A DNA stretch of 64,000 nt, taken from the NCBI GenBank assembly GCA_963826145.1, contig CAWGVW010000001.1, forward strand, positions 620,001 to 684,000, written 5' to 3'. Source of the DNA: JBGPLJ01 sp963826145 (GTDB lineage: Bacteria > Pseudomonadota > Gammaproteobacteria > Steroidobacterales > Steroidobacteraceae). The translations under genes were made by a program, and so were the position numbers. The first letter of the stretch is position 1. Each line of letters starts with the position of its first letter. The notes under the pieces are model-generated. The model made no database searches, was not told where the DNA came from, and worked only from the letters and a program-made list of their open reading frames with translations. Shown here one piece after another: positions 55,058 through 63,241 of this stretch.

Positions 55058-55410
55058 CTACTCGAAGCGAGTGGCCGTGCCGAGCGCGCAGCGATTCGTC
55101 GCAATGCCACTTGCATCGGTGATTACCGAACGCGTGGCCGCGACGAACGAATTGCCGTCCGCGGCTAGCGTGATTTCCCGACGCACGACGATCGACCCGT
55201 TGGGCAGACCATTGGCGTCCCCCATGAGCACGATCGCGGCGCCCGTGTAGGTGTTGCGGCCCGTCCGCGACCAATTACCGAGGCCAGGCGTGCGCGGGGT
55301 GGCCGATACAGCCGATTGGGCTGTCCATGTTCGAAATCGGTTTCGCCCGCCGCAGCAATTATCGTAAGGCCGGCCAATCCGGCGGCCGCCAAAGTCCTTA
55401 GCGCGTTCAT
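55058..55410 (-). CDS. Small exported protein, two one-base insertions
   Basis: No function is recognised. The ATG at 55410 starts a plausible signal peptide, NALRTLAAAGLAGLTIIAAA. The frame then fails twice. Dropping one base after the Gly codon ggc/ggg (near 55346), and another at Ala gcg/gcc a little later, joins it to GLGNWSRTGRNTYTGAA, ITLAADGNSFVAATRSV and the ending CALGTATRFE. The corrected product has 116 aa. The pattern W.RTG.NTYT followed by DG.SF is shared by a group of small secreted proteobacterial proteins (from memory). Both insertions are synonymous, like those in parE/parC. Without it, 55027-55574 would hold no gene. Confidence 0.5.
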
Positions 55411-55574
55411 GTTGCTGTTCCCCCTTGTTGTGTTGTTCTTGTCGCGCCCATCTATTGCGGGCGATTACAAAAAAAGACCCGACCTCGGAGAGCGGCAATG
55501 GGGGGAATCCATCGGCCGCCGTTCGACGCAAGGTACCCTTTCGTCGCCGTGGCCCGCAGGCTATCGTGCCGCGC

Positions 55575-56696
55575 ATGCCGGGGCAGACCTTCAAGCGTGA
55601 GTGGCCGCTCGCCGCGAGCGTCGCAACGACGCTCCTCTTCCTCATCTTCGGCAAGGACTGGCTTGCCGACCTGTCGAATCCCTCCTGGTTCGCGCTGCTG
55701 ACGCTGTGGCTCTTCGGCGCGATGATGGTCTCGGCGTTCGCCGTCGTGCGTCACGCAGAATGCCTGGCTGAAATGCTCGGTGAACCCTTCGGCACGCTGA
55801 TCCTCACGCTCGCGATCACCGGCATGGAGGTCATGATGATCGCGGCCGTGATGTACACCGGCAAAGGCGAGAACGCCACACTCGCGCGGGACGCAATGTT
55901 CGCTGTCGTCATGATCGTGCTGAACGGCATGATGGGGCTTGCGCTGATTGTCGGCGGGCTGCGCTACCACGAACAGACCTACAACCTGCAGGGGGCGAAC
56001 GCATTCCTCGCAGTGATCCTGCCGCTCTCGGTCCTTGGGCTCATTTTGCCAAGCTACACCGTGTCGACAGCGGGGCCCGTGCTGTCAACGGCCCAGGCCA
56101 TCTTCCTCATTGGCATGTCGGTCGTGCTCTATGGCGTGTTCCTGGCGATCCAGACGCTCAGGCACCGCGACTATTTCATCGCTCCCGCCGTGCAGAAGCC
56201 GCCGGAGTCGCACGTCGCGGCCTTCAGTACGCATCACGAGATCCGCGGCGTGTCGTACCACGCACTGCTGCTCGTCGCCTATGTGCTGCCTTTCGTCGTA
56301 CTGTCGAAGCAGATCGCCGTGCCAATCGATCACGCGATCCGGACTCTCCACGCGCCAGTCGCCCTCGGAGGGTTTCTCGTTTCGGTGCTTGTTCTTTCGC
56401 CGGAATCGCTCGGCGCCACGCGCGCCGCGCTCTCGAATCAGCTGCAGCGCTCGGTCAATATTCTTCTGGGATCGGTGCTTGCCAGCATCAGCCTGACCAT
56501 TCCGGCGGTGCTCGCGATCGGCTTCATCATCGACCAGAACATCGTGCTCGGCCTCGATCCGATCAACGCGATCCTGCTGATGGTGACGCTCATCCTTGCG
56601 ACGATTACGTTCGCGAGCCCGCGCACCAACGTGCTGCTCGGCGCCGTGCACCTCTTGATGTTCTGCGCGTACATCATGTTCATGTTCGAGCGCTGA
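55575..56696 (+). CDS. chaA: Calcium/proton antiporter, CaCA family (ChaA-like)
   Basis: ChaA exchanges cytoplasmic Ca2+, Na+ or K+ for protons. The 373-aa protein has 10-11 transmembrane helices. The two alpha-repeats of the cation/Ca2+ exchanger family are visible as GEPFGTLILTLAITGMEVMM and SVLVLSPESLGATRAALSNQ, each with a conserved acidic residue. The ATG at 55575 is used; the frame is open 50 codons upstream without similarity. Confidence 0.9.
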   Translation: MPGQTFKREWPLAASVATTLLFLIFGKDWLADLSNPSWFALLTLWLFGAMMVSAFAVVRHAECLAEMLGEPFGTLILTLAITGMEVMMIAAVMYTGKGENATLARDAMFAVVMIVLNGMMGLALIVGGLRYHEQTYNLQGANAFLAVILPLSVLGLILPSYTVSTAGPVLSTAQAIFLIGMSVVLYGVFLAIQTLRHRDYFIAPAVQKPPESHVAAFSTHHEIRGVSYHALLLVAYVLPFVVLSKQIAVPIDHAIRTLHAPVALGGFLVSVLVLSPESLGATRAALSNQLQRSVNILLGSVLASISLTIPAVLAIGFIIDQNIVLGLDPINAILLMVTLILATITFASPRTNVLLGAVHLLMFCAYIMFMFER

Positions 56697-56718
56697 ACAC
56701 CGGCAGCCGCTGGCGGGC

Positions 56719-57342
56719 ATGCTGCTGCTCTTCCTCGGCGCCACTCTCGTGGCGTCACTCACGCCGGGACCGGTGGTCCTCCTCACGATCGCCGTATCGC
56801 TCCGTGCCGGCGTCGGCACGGCGCTGCGTGCTATCGGCGGTATCTGCGTCGGCAGCCTTACCTACCTCGCCGTTTCGCTCGTGGGCGTGCTCGCTGTCGT
56901 CGTGTCGCATCGCGCCGTGTTTCACGCGATCCAGGTGCTCGGTGCGCTCTATCTTGGGTACCTTGGCTTACGGATGCTCTGGAGCAGCACGCGATCGAAA
57001 GCAGGCGTGGACGCGAGCCGCCCGGCCTATCCACGTCCATTCCTCGACGGTCTGGTGACGCAGCTCAGTAACCCCAAGGCCATCCTTTACTGGACTGCGC
57101 TGCTGCCGCCCTTCATCGATCCTGCGCGGCCGGTAGCGGGGCAGCTCCTCATCCTGCTTGCGATCGGCATCGCGGTCGATATCGTGGTGCTGAGTGCGTA
57201 CGCACTGGGTGCGGCAAGCGTGCGCCGATGGATGCTGAAGCCGCAATTTCAGCGCTGGCTCAACCTGACGGCTGGGGCGCTTTTTCTGTTGATCGGAGCG
57301 CTCCTGGCTTGCACGACGATCGCAGCACTCAGGGGAGGATGA
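56719..57342 (+). CDS. LysE/RhtB-family amino-acid exporter
   Basis: A 207-aa inner-membrane protein with about six helices. The family signature near the start is SLTPGPVVLLTIAVSLRAG, and LDGLVTQLSNPKAILYWTALLP is the conserved central loop. Members export homoserine, threonine, lysine or other amino acids; the substrate is unknown here. It starts 22 bp after chaA and ends four bases before the MAPEG gene. Confidence 0.88.
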   Translation: MLLLFLGATLVASLTPGPVVLLTIAVSLRAGVGTALRAIGGICVGSLTYLAVSLVGVLAVVVSHRAVFHAIQVLGALYLGYLGLRMLWSSTRSKAGVDASRPAYPRPFLDGLVTQLSNPKAILYWTALLPPFIDPARPVAGQLLILLAIGIAVDIVVLSAYALGAASVRRWMLKPQFQRWLNLTAGALFLLIGALLACTTIAALRGG

Positions 57343-57346
57343 CGAC

Positions 57347-57769
57347 ATGGACCCGACTGCAATTTTCGGACCCTTTCTGACGTTGATGCTGCTCACGCTC
57401 GCCATGTGGACGTATATGTACGTGCGGCGCATCCACTTCATCCGGGCGAACCGCATCAGCAACAAGGACCTGCAGAATCCTGAGGGGCTCGCCCGCATTG
57501 CGCCAATGGGGGTGGTAACACCCTCGAACAACTTCAAGAACCTTTGCGAACTGCCTGTCGTCTTCTATGCCCTGGTGCTCTTCCTCTTCGTTGGCAACCG
57601 GGTTGACGGCACGTATCTCACGGCGGCGTGGATCTTCGTCGCGTTCCGGGTCCTGCACAGCCTCGTGCACAGCACGTTCAATCACGTCCCGCTGCGGTTC
57701 CTGCTCTATCTGGTGGCGTCCGTCGCGCTCTGGTTCATGGTTATCCGGGCCGCGCTCGCCTATTTTTGA
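57347..57769 (+). CDS. MAPEG-family membrane protein
   Basis: A 140-aa protein with four transmembrane helices of the MAPEG superfamily (membrane-associated proteins in eicosanoid and glutathione metabolism). Visible blocks are NFKNLCELPVVFYALVLFL and FVAFRVLHSLVHSTFNHVPLR, the latter carrying the conserved arginine and His of the family. Bacterial members are mostly uncharacterised. It probably forms an operon with the LysE-type gene. Confidence 0.8.
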   Translation: MDPTAIFGPFLTLMLLTLAMWTYMYVRRIHFIRANRISNKDLQNPEGLARIAPMGVVTPSNNFKNLCELPVVFYALVLFLFVGNRVDGTYLTAAWIFVAFRVLHSLVHSTFNHVPLRFLLYLVASVALWFMVIRAALAYF

Positions 57770-57862
57770 GTTCACGCGGCTGTAACGCAGCCAAGCCTTG
57801 GCAAAGCCTCGCCGATGATGCAGATTGAGCGCGCATCCAAACCTGCTCGGGGAGTCGATGAC

Positions 57863-58204
57863 ATGGCCAAGAAAAAGAGAAAGGCTAAGAAGAAGTCCAG
57901 AGCGAAGAAGCGAGCCGTAGCCCGGCGGGCACCGAAGAGAACAGCCAAGCGCGCGGCCAGGAAGCGTGCGGCGCCCCGGAAGAAGGCGAAGCCAGCCAAG
58001 AAGGCAAAGAAGGCAGCGAAGCCGGCGGCAAGGCCCGCGGCGAAGCCTGCAGCGCCGCGTCCGGCTCCGACACCGATCGTCGCGGTCAAGCCGCCAGCGC
58101 CGGAACCGAGCTTTGCGACACCGGTCCCGACGCCCGCAGCACCGTCCACGGATCTGGGCGGTACCGGCGACATGTCGGGCGGCGGTCAGCCGTCAGGCCA
58201 ATAG
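57863..58204 (+). CDS. Lysine/alanine-rich histone H1-like protein
   Basis: A 113-aa, strongly basic, low-complexity protein: residues 2-75 are mostly Lys, Arg, Ala and Pro (MAKKKRKAKKKSRAKK, then repeats of the KPAKKAKKAAKPA type), and the last 40 residues are Pro/Thr/Gly-rich and free of positive charge. Such proteins (AlgP, HC1 and similar) bind DNA through the charged tail. The ATG at 57863 is used, following GGGGAGTCGATGAC. DNA binding is inferred from composition only. Confidence 0.75.
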   Translation: MAKKKRKAKKKSRAKKRAVARRAPKRTAKRAARKRAAPRKKAKPAKKAKKAAKPAARPAAKPAAPRPAPTPIVAVKPPAPEPSFATPVPTPAAPSTDLGGTGDMSGGGQPSGQ

Positions 58205-58238
58205 CAACGATCCGCCGATTCCCGGCGATTCAGTGAAC

Positions 58239-58270
58239 GCCCCGCGGCCTGGTTCTTCAGGTCGCGGGGC
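58239..58270. terminator. Bidirectional terminator hairpin
   Basis: The arms 58239-58251 and 58258-58270 pair over 13 bp with one mismatch that becomes a G-U pair in one transcript, around a GTTCTT loop. It lies between the histone-like gene and the converging hydrolase gene and overlaps the latter's last codons. Confidence 0.65.
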
Positions 58271-59378
58271 GGCCGGCTTTGAGTGTCGCCGCGAAGAATT
58301 CGACGGCCATCTGGCTCACCTGAATATGGATTGCGGCGCGATTCACCCCGCCCGCGTCCCGGCAGATGGGGAGCCCGCCCCGCCCTTCGGTCGTGCAGTC
58401 CGCAAGGAAGGTGTAATGGCCGACGCCGCCCGGCAGAACCGTGAGCTGTGCCCCCTTGATGTTGTCCGCAAAGAACTGCGCATTGGTCGCGGGCGGCGCA
58501 ACCTTGTCGGCATCGCCGACGACGAGCGCGACCGGAATCCTCACGGCCCTGAGACCGCGCTTGCTGAACCCGCCGCCGAGCACGGGCGCGATGGCGAACA
58601 CGGCGCGGATTCGGGAATCCTGTGCCGCATCGTGCAGGCGAGCCATGGACTCCAGCACCACCGGATCGGTGGCCTTAAGCGCGTCAAACTGGCGCTGCGC
58701 GTCCGGAAATTCCGCCTGCGGGCCACAGGTGAAATCACGCGCCGGTGACGCACAGAACTGATTGAATCGCTCGAGATTGAAGTCGCCGCCGGCAAGTGCG
58801 AGGACGGTGTAACCGCCGAGCGAGAACCCTGCAGCGCCAATGCGCTTGCGATCAATGCGCGGGCCAATGAGGGGATCGTCGAGCAGGCGGTCAATCGCAA
58901 CCGACAGGTCACGCGGACGCTCCCAGAACAGTTTGAATCCCTGGGGCATGTATTTTTCGACGCCCGTGTTGCCGTGATGATTCACGGCCGCAACGATGTA
59001 GCCGCGCGCGGCCAGATAACGGCCGAGCCACATCAACTGGATCGCGGATCCGCCAGTGCCGTGGGAGAGGAGAATGAGCGGATAGGTAACGGCATTGGCC
59101 GAAACGGGCGCGTCCGGCGCGACGTTCCCGCCATCGAACATTGGTGCGCCGACGATTTCCGTTTCCTTTGCGGTGTCCCGCGCCGGATACCAGATGGCGG
59201 TTCGGATGGGGCGCGGTCCCGTGTCCGACCAGTTCTTGCGGTGTTCATCGACGAACTGCCGCGTCACCATGCCGACTTTCGAAAGGCCCGGAGCTTGCGC
59301 GTCATCGGCTCGCGCGGATCCGACGAGGGTGGCGAGAACGGCCAGCAGGCCGAGCGCGCGCGGCGAGAGTTCTTTCAT
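58257..59378 (-). CDS. Secreted alpha/beta-hydrolase (PAF-acetylhydrolase/dienelactone-hydrolase-like)
   Basis: A 373-aa protein with a signal peptide (PRALGLLAVLATLVGSARA). The nucleophile elbow is GAAGFSLGGYTVLAL; the oxyanion region is LLSHGTGGSAIQ; the acid is likely in VVGDADKVAPP and the catalytic histidine in GGVGHYTFLADC. The pattern resembles predicted dienelactone hydrolases and bacterial PAF acetylhydrolases. The ATG at 59378 is chosen for the signal peptide. Substrate unknown. Confidence 0.82.
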   Translation of the reverse strand: MKELSPRALGLLAVLATLVGSARADDAQAPGLSKVGMVTRQFVDEHRKNWSDTGPRPIRTAIWYPARDTAKETEIVGAPMFDGGNVAPDAPVSANAVTYPLILLSHGTGGSAIQLMWLGRYLAARGYIVAAVNHHGNTGVEKYMPQGFKLFWERPRDLSVAIDRLLDDPLIGPRIDRKRIGAAGFSLGGYTVLALAGGDFNLERFNQFCASPARDFTCGPQAEFPDAQRQFDALKATDPVVLESMARLHDAAQDSRIRAVFAIAPVLGGGFSKRGLRAVRIPVALVVGDADKVAPPATNAQFFADNIKGAQLTVLPGGVGHYTFLADCTTEGRGGLPICRDAGGVNRAAIHIQVSQMAVEFFAATLKAGRPAT

Positions 59379-59451
59379 GGATCGAATTGTACTGAGCCGC
59401 ACGCAATAGCGGGTGTGGGATACTCGAACGCCAAAGTCTGGAGTTCAACGA

Positions 59452-60228
59452 ATGAGTATCAAGGTCCGCCGATCCTTCGTGCTCGCACTCGTCATCGGGC
59501 TCGTCGCAGCTTGCGGCGGCGGCGGTAGCGATGGTGGCGGCTTTTCGCCGACGCCATCCTCAGCCGGCGGCTTCTGGCAGGGCACGACGACCGCCGACGG
59601 CGTCACCCAGGACATCCTCGGCTTCGTCTCGGAATCGAAGCTGTTTCAATTTAGACGCGAGGACGGGGCGCAGTTCTTCGGCACGCTTACGATCAACGGC
59701 AACACGGCTACGGCAAGCTTTACCGGCGTCCCTGCCGCCAACTCGACCTTTGCTGACGGCTCGACACAAGGGAGCGGCACGCTCACTGCGACGATCCAGT
59801 CGCGCGTGCAGCTCTCGGTGACGGCGACGTTCACCACGCAGAATTCGACGACCAGCAACATCACGATGACGGTGCAGTACGACGCCGGCTATGAAGCGGA
59901 TTCGTCGCTAGCGACGGTCGACGGCAATTTCACGAGCATCGCGAGCCCCGGCTCGGACGCCTTCACGATCAACAACGGCGTCGTGACCTACAGCGACGGG
60001 ACTGGCTGCATGGCGAACGGTACGGTCACGCTCATCGACGCGCAGTACAACCTGTACAACGTGGAATTTACGTTCGCCGGCTGCCCGGTGGCGCAGCAGA
60101 ATGGCTTGCAACTCACGGGCCTGCTCGCCATCGACCTGACCAATGATCCGGACACGCTGCTCATGGCGGTGCACGGGACTTCACAGGGCGCCCCGTTCGC
60201 ATTCCTGTTCGCCTATCAACGGGCCTAA
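59452..60228 (+). CDS. Putative lipoprotein, unknown function
   Basis: A 258-aa protein with signal sequence FVLALVIGLVAAC: the LVAAC lipobox and the following glycine-rich stretch indicate a lipoprotein. The mature part is rich in Thr, Ser and Asn and predicted to be all beta (ILGFVSESKLFQFRREDG, LFAYQRA at the end), with a pair of cysteines (GTGCMANG and FAGCPVAQ) that could form a disulfide. The ATG at 59452 is supported by the signal. I do not recognise the family. Confidence 0.75.
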   Translation: MSIKVRRSFVLALVIGLVAACGGGGSDGGGFSPTPSSAGGFWQGTTTADGVTQDILGFVSESKLFQFRREDGAQFFGTLTINGNTATASFTGVPAANSTFADGSTQGSGTLTATIQSRVQLSVTATFTTQNSTTSNITMTVQYDAGYEADSSLATVDGNFTSIASPGSDAFTINNGVVTYSDGTGCMANGTVTLIDAQYNLYNVEFTFAGCPVAQQNGLQLTGLLAIDLTNDPDTLLMAVHGTSQGAPFAFLFAYQRA

Positions 60229-60310
60229 CTGCGAAATCCGTCACACAACTCATTGAGCCCTAAGGAGATGTCGCTTGCCGGCGTGGTAGCTTTCGCGCCG
60301 GAGATTTGAC

Positions 60311-61036
60311 ATGTCCGACCCTGTGCTGGCCGCCATCATTGCTGCCTTGGCGACGCTCGTCGCCACGATCATGCAGCTGCGTGCGAGTTTTGCCCGCGAG
60401 GCGGCCGCACGCGCCTCATCCGGCGGTTCGCGCCGCAAGTCCCGCGCGCCGGTGGCACTGCTCTTCGTGGTCCTGATCGCCGCCGCGAGCGGCGGCTTTG
60501 CGTTGTCCCACTGGCTGACGGCAGACGAGCGAATCGCGAAGGTCGAACTCAAGAAGGAAATGGATGAGCACATGGCGGAGCTCGACCGCACGACCCGCGA
60601 GCTTGCCGAGGTGCGCTCCGGCGTACGCGCCGAGACGGAAGCGGAGCAGCTGCGGGTCGCCGGCATCAACGGCGTGGTTTCGCTCGCGGCGGTGGGCCCG
60701 TGTCATCCCGCCACGGCAGGGGCAACGACCGCGGGTCCAGGCGCCGCACCGCCGGCTTGCACGGAAAATGAGGCAACGACGGTCACCTTGTGCGCGTCGG
60801 TGCCGGTGCATGCCACCGTTTCCGAAATCGAGCTCTACTCGCGGCCGATCGATGCGAACACGCCATGGGCGGCAACCCGCGTGCAGCCCGGGCAGGAAGC
60901 GGATCACACGCGTTTTGCCACGTCGACGGCGGAGATTGCGGACGGCGATTCGGCGAAGCTCGTCTGCCAGAATTTCAGCCAGTGGGCGAGCGACCAGGCG
61001 CGCGCCGCGCGCATGGTTGTCCATTACAAGCTCTGA
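60311..61036 (+). CDS. Membrane-anchored coiled-coil protein, unknown function
   Basis: A 241-aa protein of unrecognised family. It has two hydrophobic helices (about 4-22 and 46-66) separated by a basic Ser/Arg-rich loop, then a charged coiled coil (about 73-115, DERIAKVELKKEMDEHMAEL) and a C-terminal domain with four cysteines near GPCHPAT, PPACTEN, VTLCASV and KLVCQNF that suit two disulfides. The topology suggests an inner-membrane protein with a periplasmic C-terminus. The ATG at 60311 is the only good start. Confidence 0.7.
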   Translation: MSDPVLAAIIAALATLVATIMQLRASFAREAAARASSGGSRRKSRAPVALLFVVLIAAASGGFALSHWLTADERIAKVELKKEMDEHMAELDRTTRELAEVRSGVRAETEAEQLRVAGINGVVSLAAVGPCHPATAGATTAGPGAAPPACTENEATTVTLCASVPVHATVSEIELYSRPIDANTPWAATRVQPGQEADHTRFATSTAEIADGDSAKLVCQNFSQWASDQARAARMVVHYKL

Positions 61037-61084
61037 CTGCCCTGGATTGGACGCACCCGGCCGAGGCCGGGCACACTTCGCGTC

Positions 61085-61933
61085 ATGACGAAAGGGATCT
61101 GCCTCTGCGGCGCCGTGCAGTACGAAGTCGACGGCCCGTTCAATTCGATGGTGAGCTGTCACTGCTCCATGTGCCGCAAGCACCACGGCGCCGCATTCGC
61201 GACGTTCGTTGGCGCGCCGATCGGCGGCTTCCGCTGGCTCAGGGGCGAGCGCGAGATCGCGAGCTATCAGTCCTCCGGGCAGGGAACCCGCTCGTTTTGC
61301 CGCCATTGCGGTTCCGTGACGCCGATGCTGCTCCCGGACATGGGAATGGTTCTCTGTCCGGCTGGAAATCTCGAAGGGGATCTTGGCATCAAGCCGCAGG
61401 CGCATTGGTTCGTCGGCTCCAAGGCACCCTGGTACACGATCACGGATTCACTGCCGCAGCACGCGGAGTATCCGCCGGAGTTCGGCATCCAGGCGGTCGA
61501 GCGTGATCGCGCCGAACGGAAGGCAGGCGTCGTGACGGGCGCCTGTCTCTGTGGCGACGTGCGCTTTGAGCTGGAAGGCGCGCCGTTTCGCATGTGGCAC
61601 TGCCATTGTTCGCGCTGCCGCCGCGCGCGCAGCGCCGCGCACGCGTCGAATGTCTTCTACAAATTTGCCCAGTTGCGTTTCCTGAGCGGTGCCGACCAGA
61701 TAACGGACTACAAAGTGCCCGAGGCACGCCTTTTTGGCGTCGCCTTCTGCCGCCGCTGCGGCTCGGAAGTGCCGCGCGCCGTGCGCGAGCGCGACGTCGT
61801 TGTGGTGCCGGGCGGAGCGCTCGATCAGGATCCCGGCATTCGCGCGCTGGCGCACATCTTCGTGGCCTCGAAGGCGAGTTGGGACGACATCACGGATGCG
61901 ACGCCGCAATACGCCGAGATTCCTCTGGCCTGA
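61085..61933 (+). CDS. Tandem GFA/CENP-V-domain protein
   Basis: A 282-aa protein with two copies of the glutathione-dependent formaldehyde-activating (GFA, Mss4-like) zinc domain. Copy one: ICLCGAVQYEV, CHCSMCRKHHGAAF and FCRHCGSVTP. Copy two: ACLCGDVRFEL, CHCSRCRRARSAAH and FCRRCGSEVP. All zinc-binding cysteines are retained in both. Most family members have one copy, so this is an internal duplication or fusion. Enzyme activity of this family is disputed. It stops next to the hemL stop. Confidence 0.85.
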   Translation: MTKGICLCGAVQYEVDGPFNSMVSCHCSMCRKHHGAAFATFVGAPIGGFRWLRGEREIASYQSSGQGTRSFCRHCGSVTPMLLPDMGMVLCPAGNLEGDLGIKPQAHWFVGSKAPWYTITDSLPQHAEYPPEFGIQAVERDRAERKAGVVTGACLCGDVRFELEGAPFRMWHCHCSRCRRARSAAHASNVFYKFAQLRFLSGADQITDYKVPEARLFGVAFCRRCGSEVPRAVRERDVVVVPGGALDQDPGIRALAHIFVASKASWDDITDATPQYAEIPLA

Positions 61934-63241
61934 CTACTTCGTCGGGAGCGACGCAACCTGCGGCAGCACCAAGCGCGCGGCGGCGACGGTGCGCTCAATA
62001 TCCTCGTCGCTGTGCACCGCCGATACGAACCAGGCTTCGTAAGCGGACGGCGGCAAATACACGCCGTGCTTCAGGAGCGCATGGAAGAAGTGCGCGAAGC
62101 GCTTGGCGTCCGATGCCATCGACGATGCGCAGTCGGTAACCGGCGCTGCGCTGAAATGAGCGCTCAACATGCCGCCGACCTGATTCACGACAAGCGGCAC
62201 GCCATTCTCGCGGGCCGCCGCAGCGATGCCATCGCCAAGGAGCCGCGAGCGCCGATCGAGGTCCGTGTAGATGCCTGGATTTTCCTTAAGATGGCGCAGC
62301 ACCTCGATTCCGGCCGAAACGGCGAGCGGATTGCCGGAGAGCGTCCCCGCCTGGTAGACGCGGCCTTCCGGTGAAATGTTGCGCATGAGGTCCGCACGGC
62401 CGCCGTAGGCTGCGAGCGGCAAGCCCGCGCCGATGATCTTGCCGAGCGTGATGAGATCGGCATCGACACCATAGAGCCCTTGGGCGCCAGCCGGTCCTAC
62501 GCGCAGGCCGCACATCACTTCGTCGAATATCAGGATGGCGCCGCTTGCGGTCGCAAGCTTCCGCAACCCCGCGAGAAATCCCCTGGCGGGTGGAATGCAG
62601 CCCATGTTGCCCGCGACCGGCTCGACGATGATCGCCGCGAGATCCTTGCGATGCATATCGACGAGCTGCACGACGGTCGCGAGGTCGTTGTACGGCGCAA
62701 TCAGGGTGTCGTTCGCGGTCGAGGCCGTAACGCCACCGCTGTTCGGCTCGCCGAGGGTGAGGGCTCCGCTGCCGGCGCGCACCAGAAAGCTGTCCGCATG
62801 GCCATGGTAGCAGCCGTCGAATTTCAGGATCTTGTTGCGCCCCGTTGCGCCGCGCGCGAGCCGGATCGCGCTCATGCAGGCTTCGGTGCCGCTGTTTACG
62901 AGGCGCATGCGCTCGAGATTCGGGACCATGCTGCAGAGCAGTTCTGCATATTCGACTTCGAGCGTCGTCGGCGCGCCGAAAGAGGTCGATCTGGCGGCGG
63001 CGGCATGTAACGCCTCCGTGACCAGTGGATGAGCATGGCCGAGCAGCAGGGCGCCCCAGGAGCCGACGTAGTCGAGATAGCGGCGGCCCTCGATGTCGAT
63101 GAGCCACGCACCTACTCCGCGCTCGAAGAACAATGGCGTGCCGCCGACGGCGCGCCACGCACGCACCGGAGAATTGACGCCGCCGGGGATGTGTTTTTCC
63201 GCGCGCCGCAGCCACTCGGCGTGCAGGTCGCTTTCGCTCAT
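61934..63241 (-). CDS. hemL: Glutamate-1-semialdehyde 2,1-aminomutase
   Basis: HemL makes 5-aminolevulinate by intramolecular amino transfer. The 435-aa PLP enzyme has HIPGGVNSPVRAW, LVNSGTEACMSAIRLAR, the aspartate in ILIFDEVMCGLRVG, and the PLP lysine in LGKIIGAGLPLAAYGG. The start ATG 63241 overlaps the hemB stop as ATGA, so the two tetrapyrrole genes are coupled. Confidence 0.97.
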   Translation of the reverse strand: MSESDLHAEWLRRAEKHIPGGVNSPVRAWRAVGGTPLFFERGVGAWLIDIEGRRYLDYVGSWGALLLGHAHPLVTEALHAAAARSTSFGAPTTLEVEYAELLCSMVPNLERMRLVNSGTEACMSAIRLARGATGRNKILKFDGCYHGHADSFLVRAGSGALTLGEPNSGGVTASTANDTLIAPYNDLATVVQLVDMHRKDLAAIIVEPVAGNMGCIPPARGFLAGLRKLATASGAILIFDEVMCGLRVGPAGAQGLYGVDADLITLGKIIGAGLPLAAYGGRADLMRNISPEGRVYQAGTLSGNPLAVSAGIEVLRHLKENPGIYTDLDRRSRLLGDGIAAAARENGVPLVVNQVGGMLSAHFSAAPVTDCASSMASDAKRFAHFFHALLKHGVYLPPSAYEAWFVSAVHSDEDIERTVAAARLVLPQVASLPTK

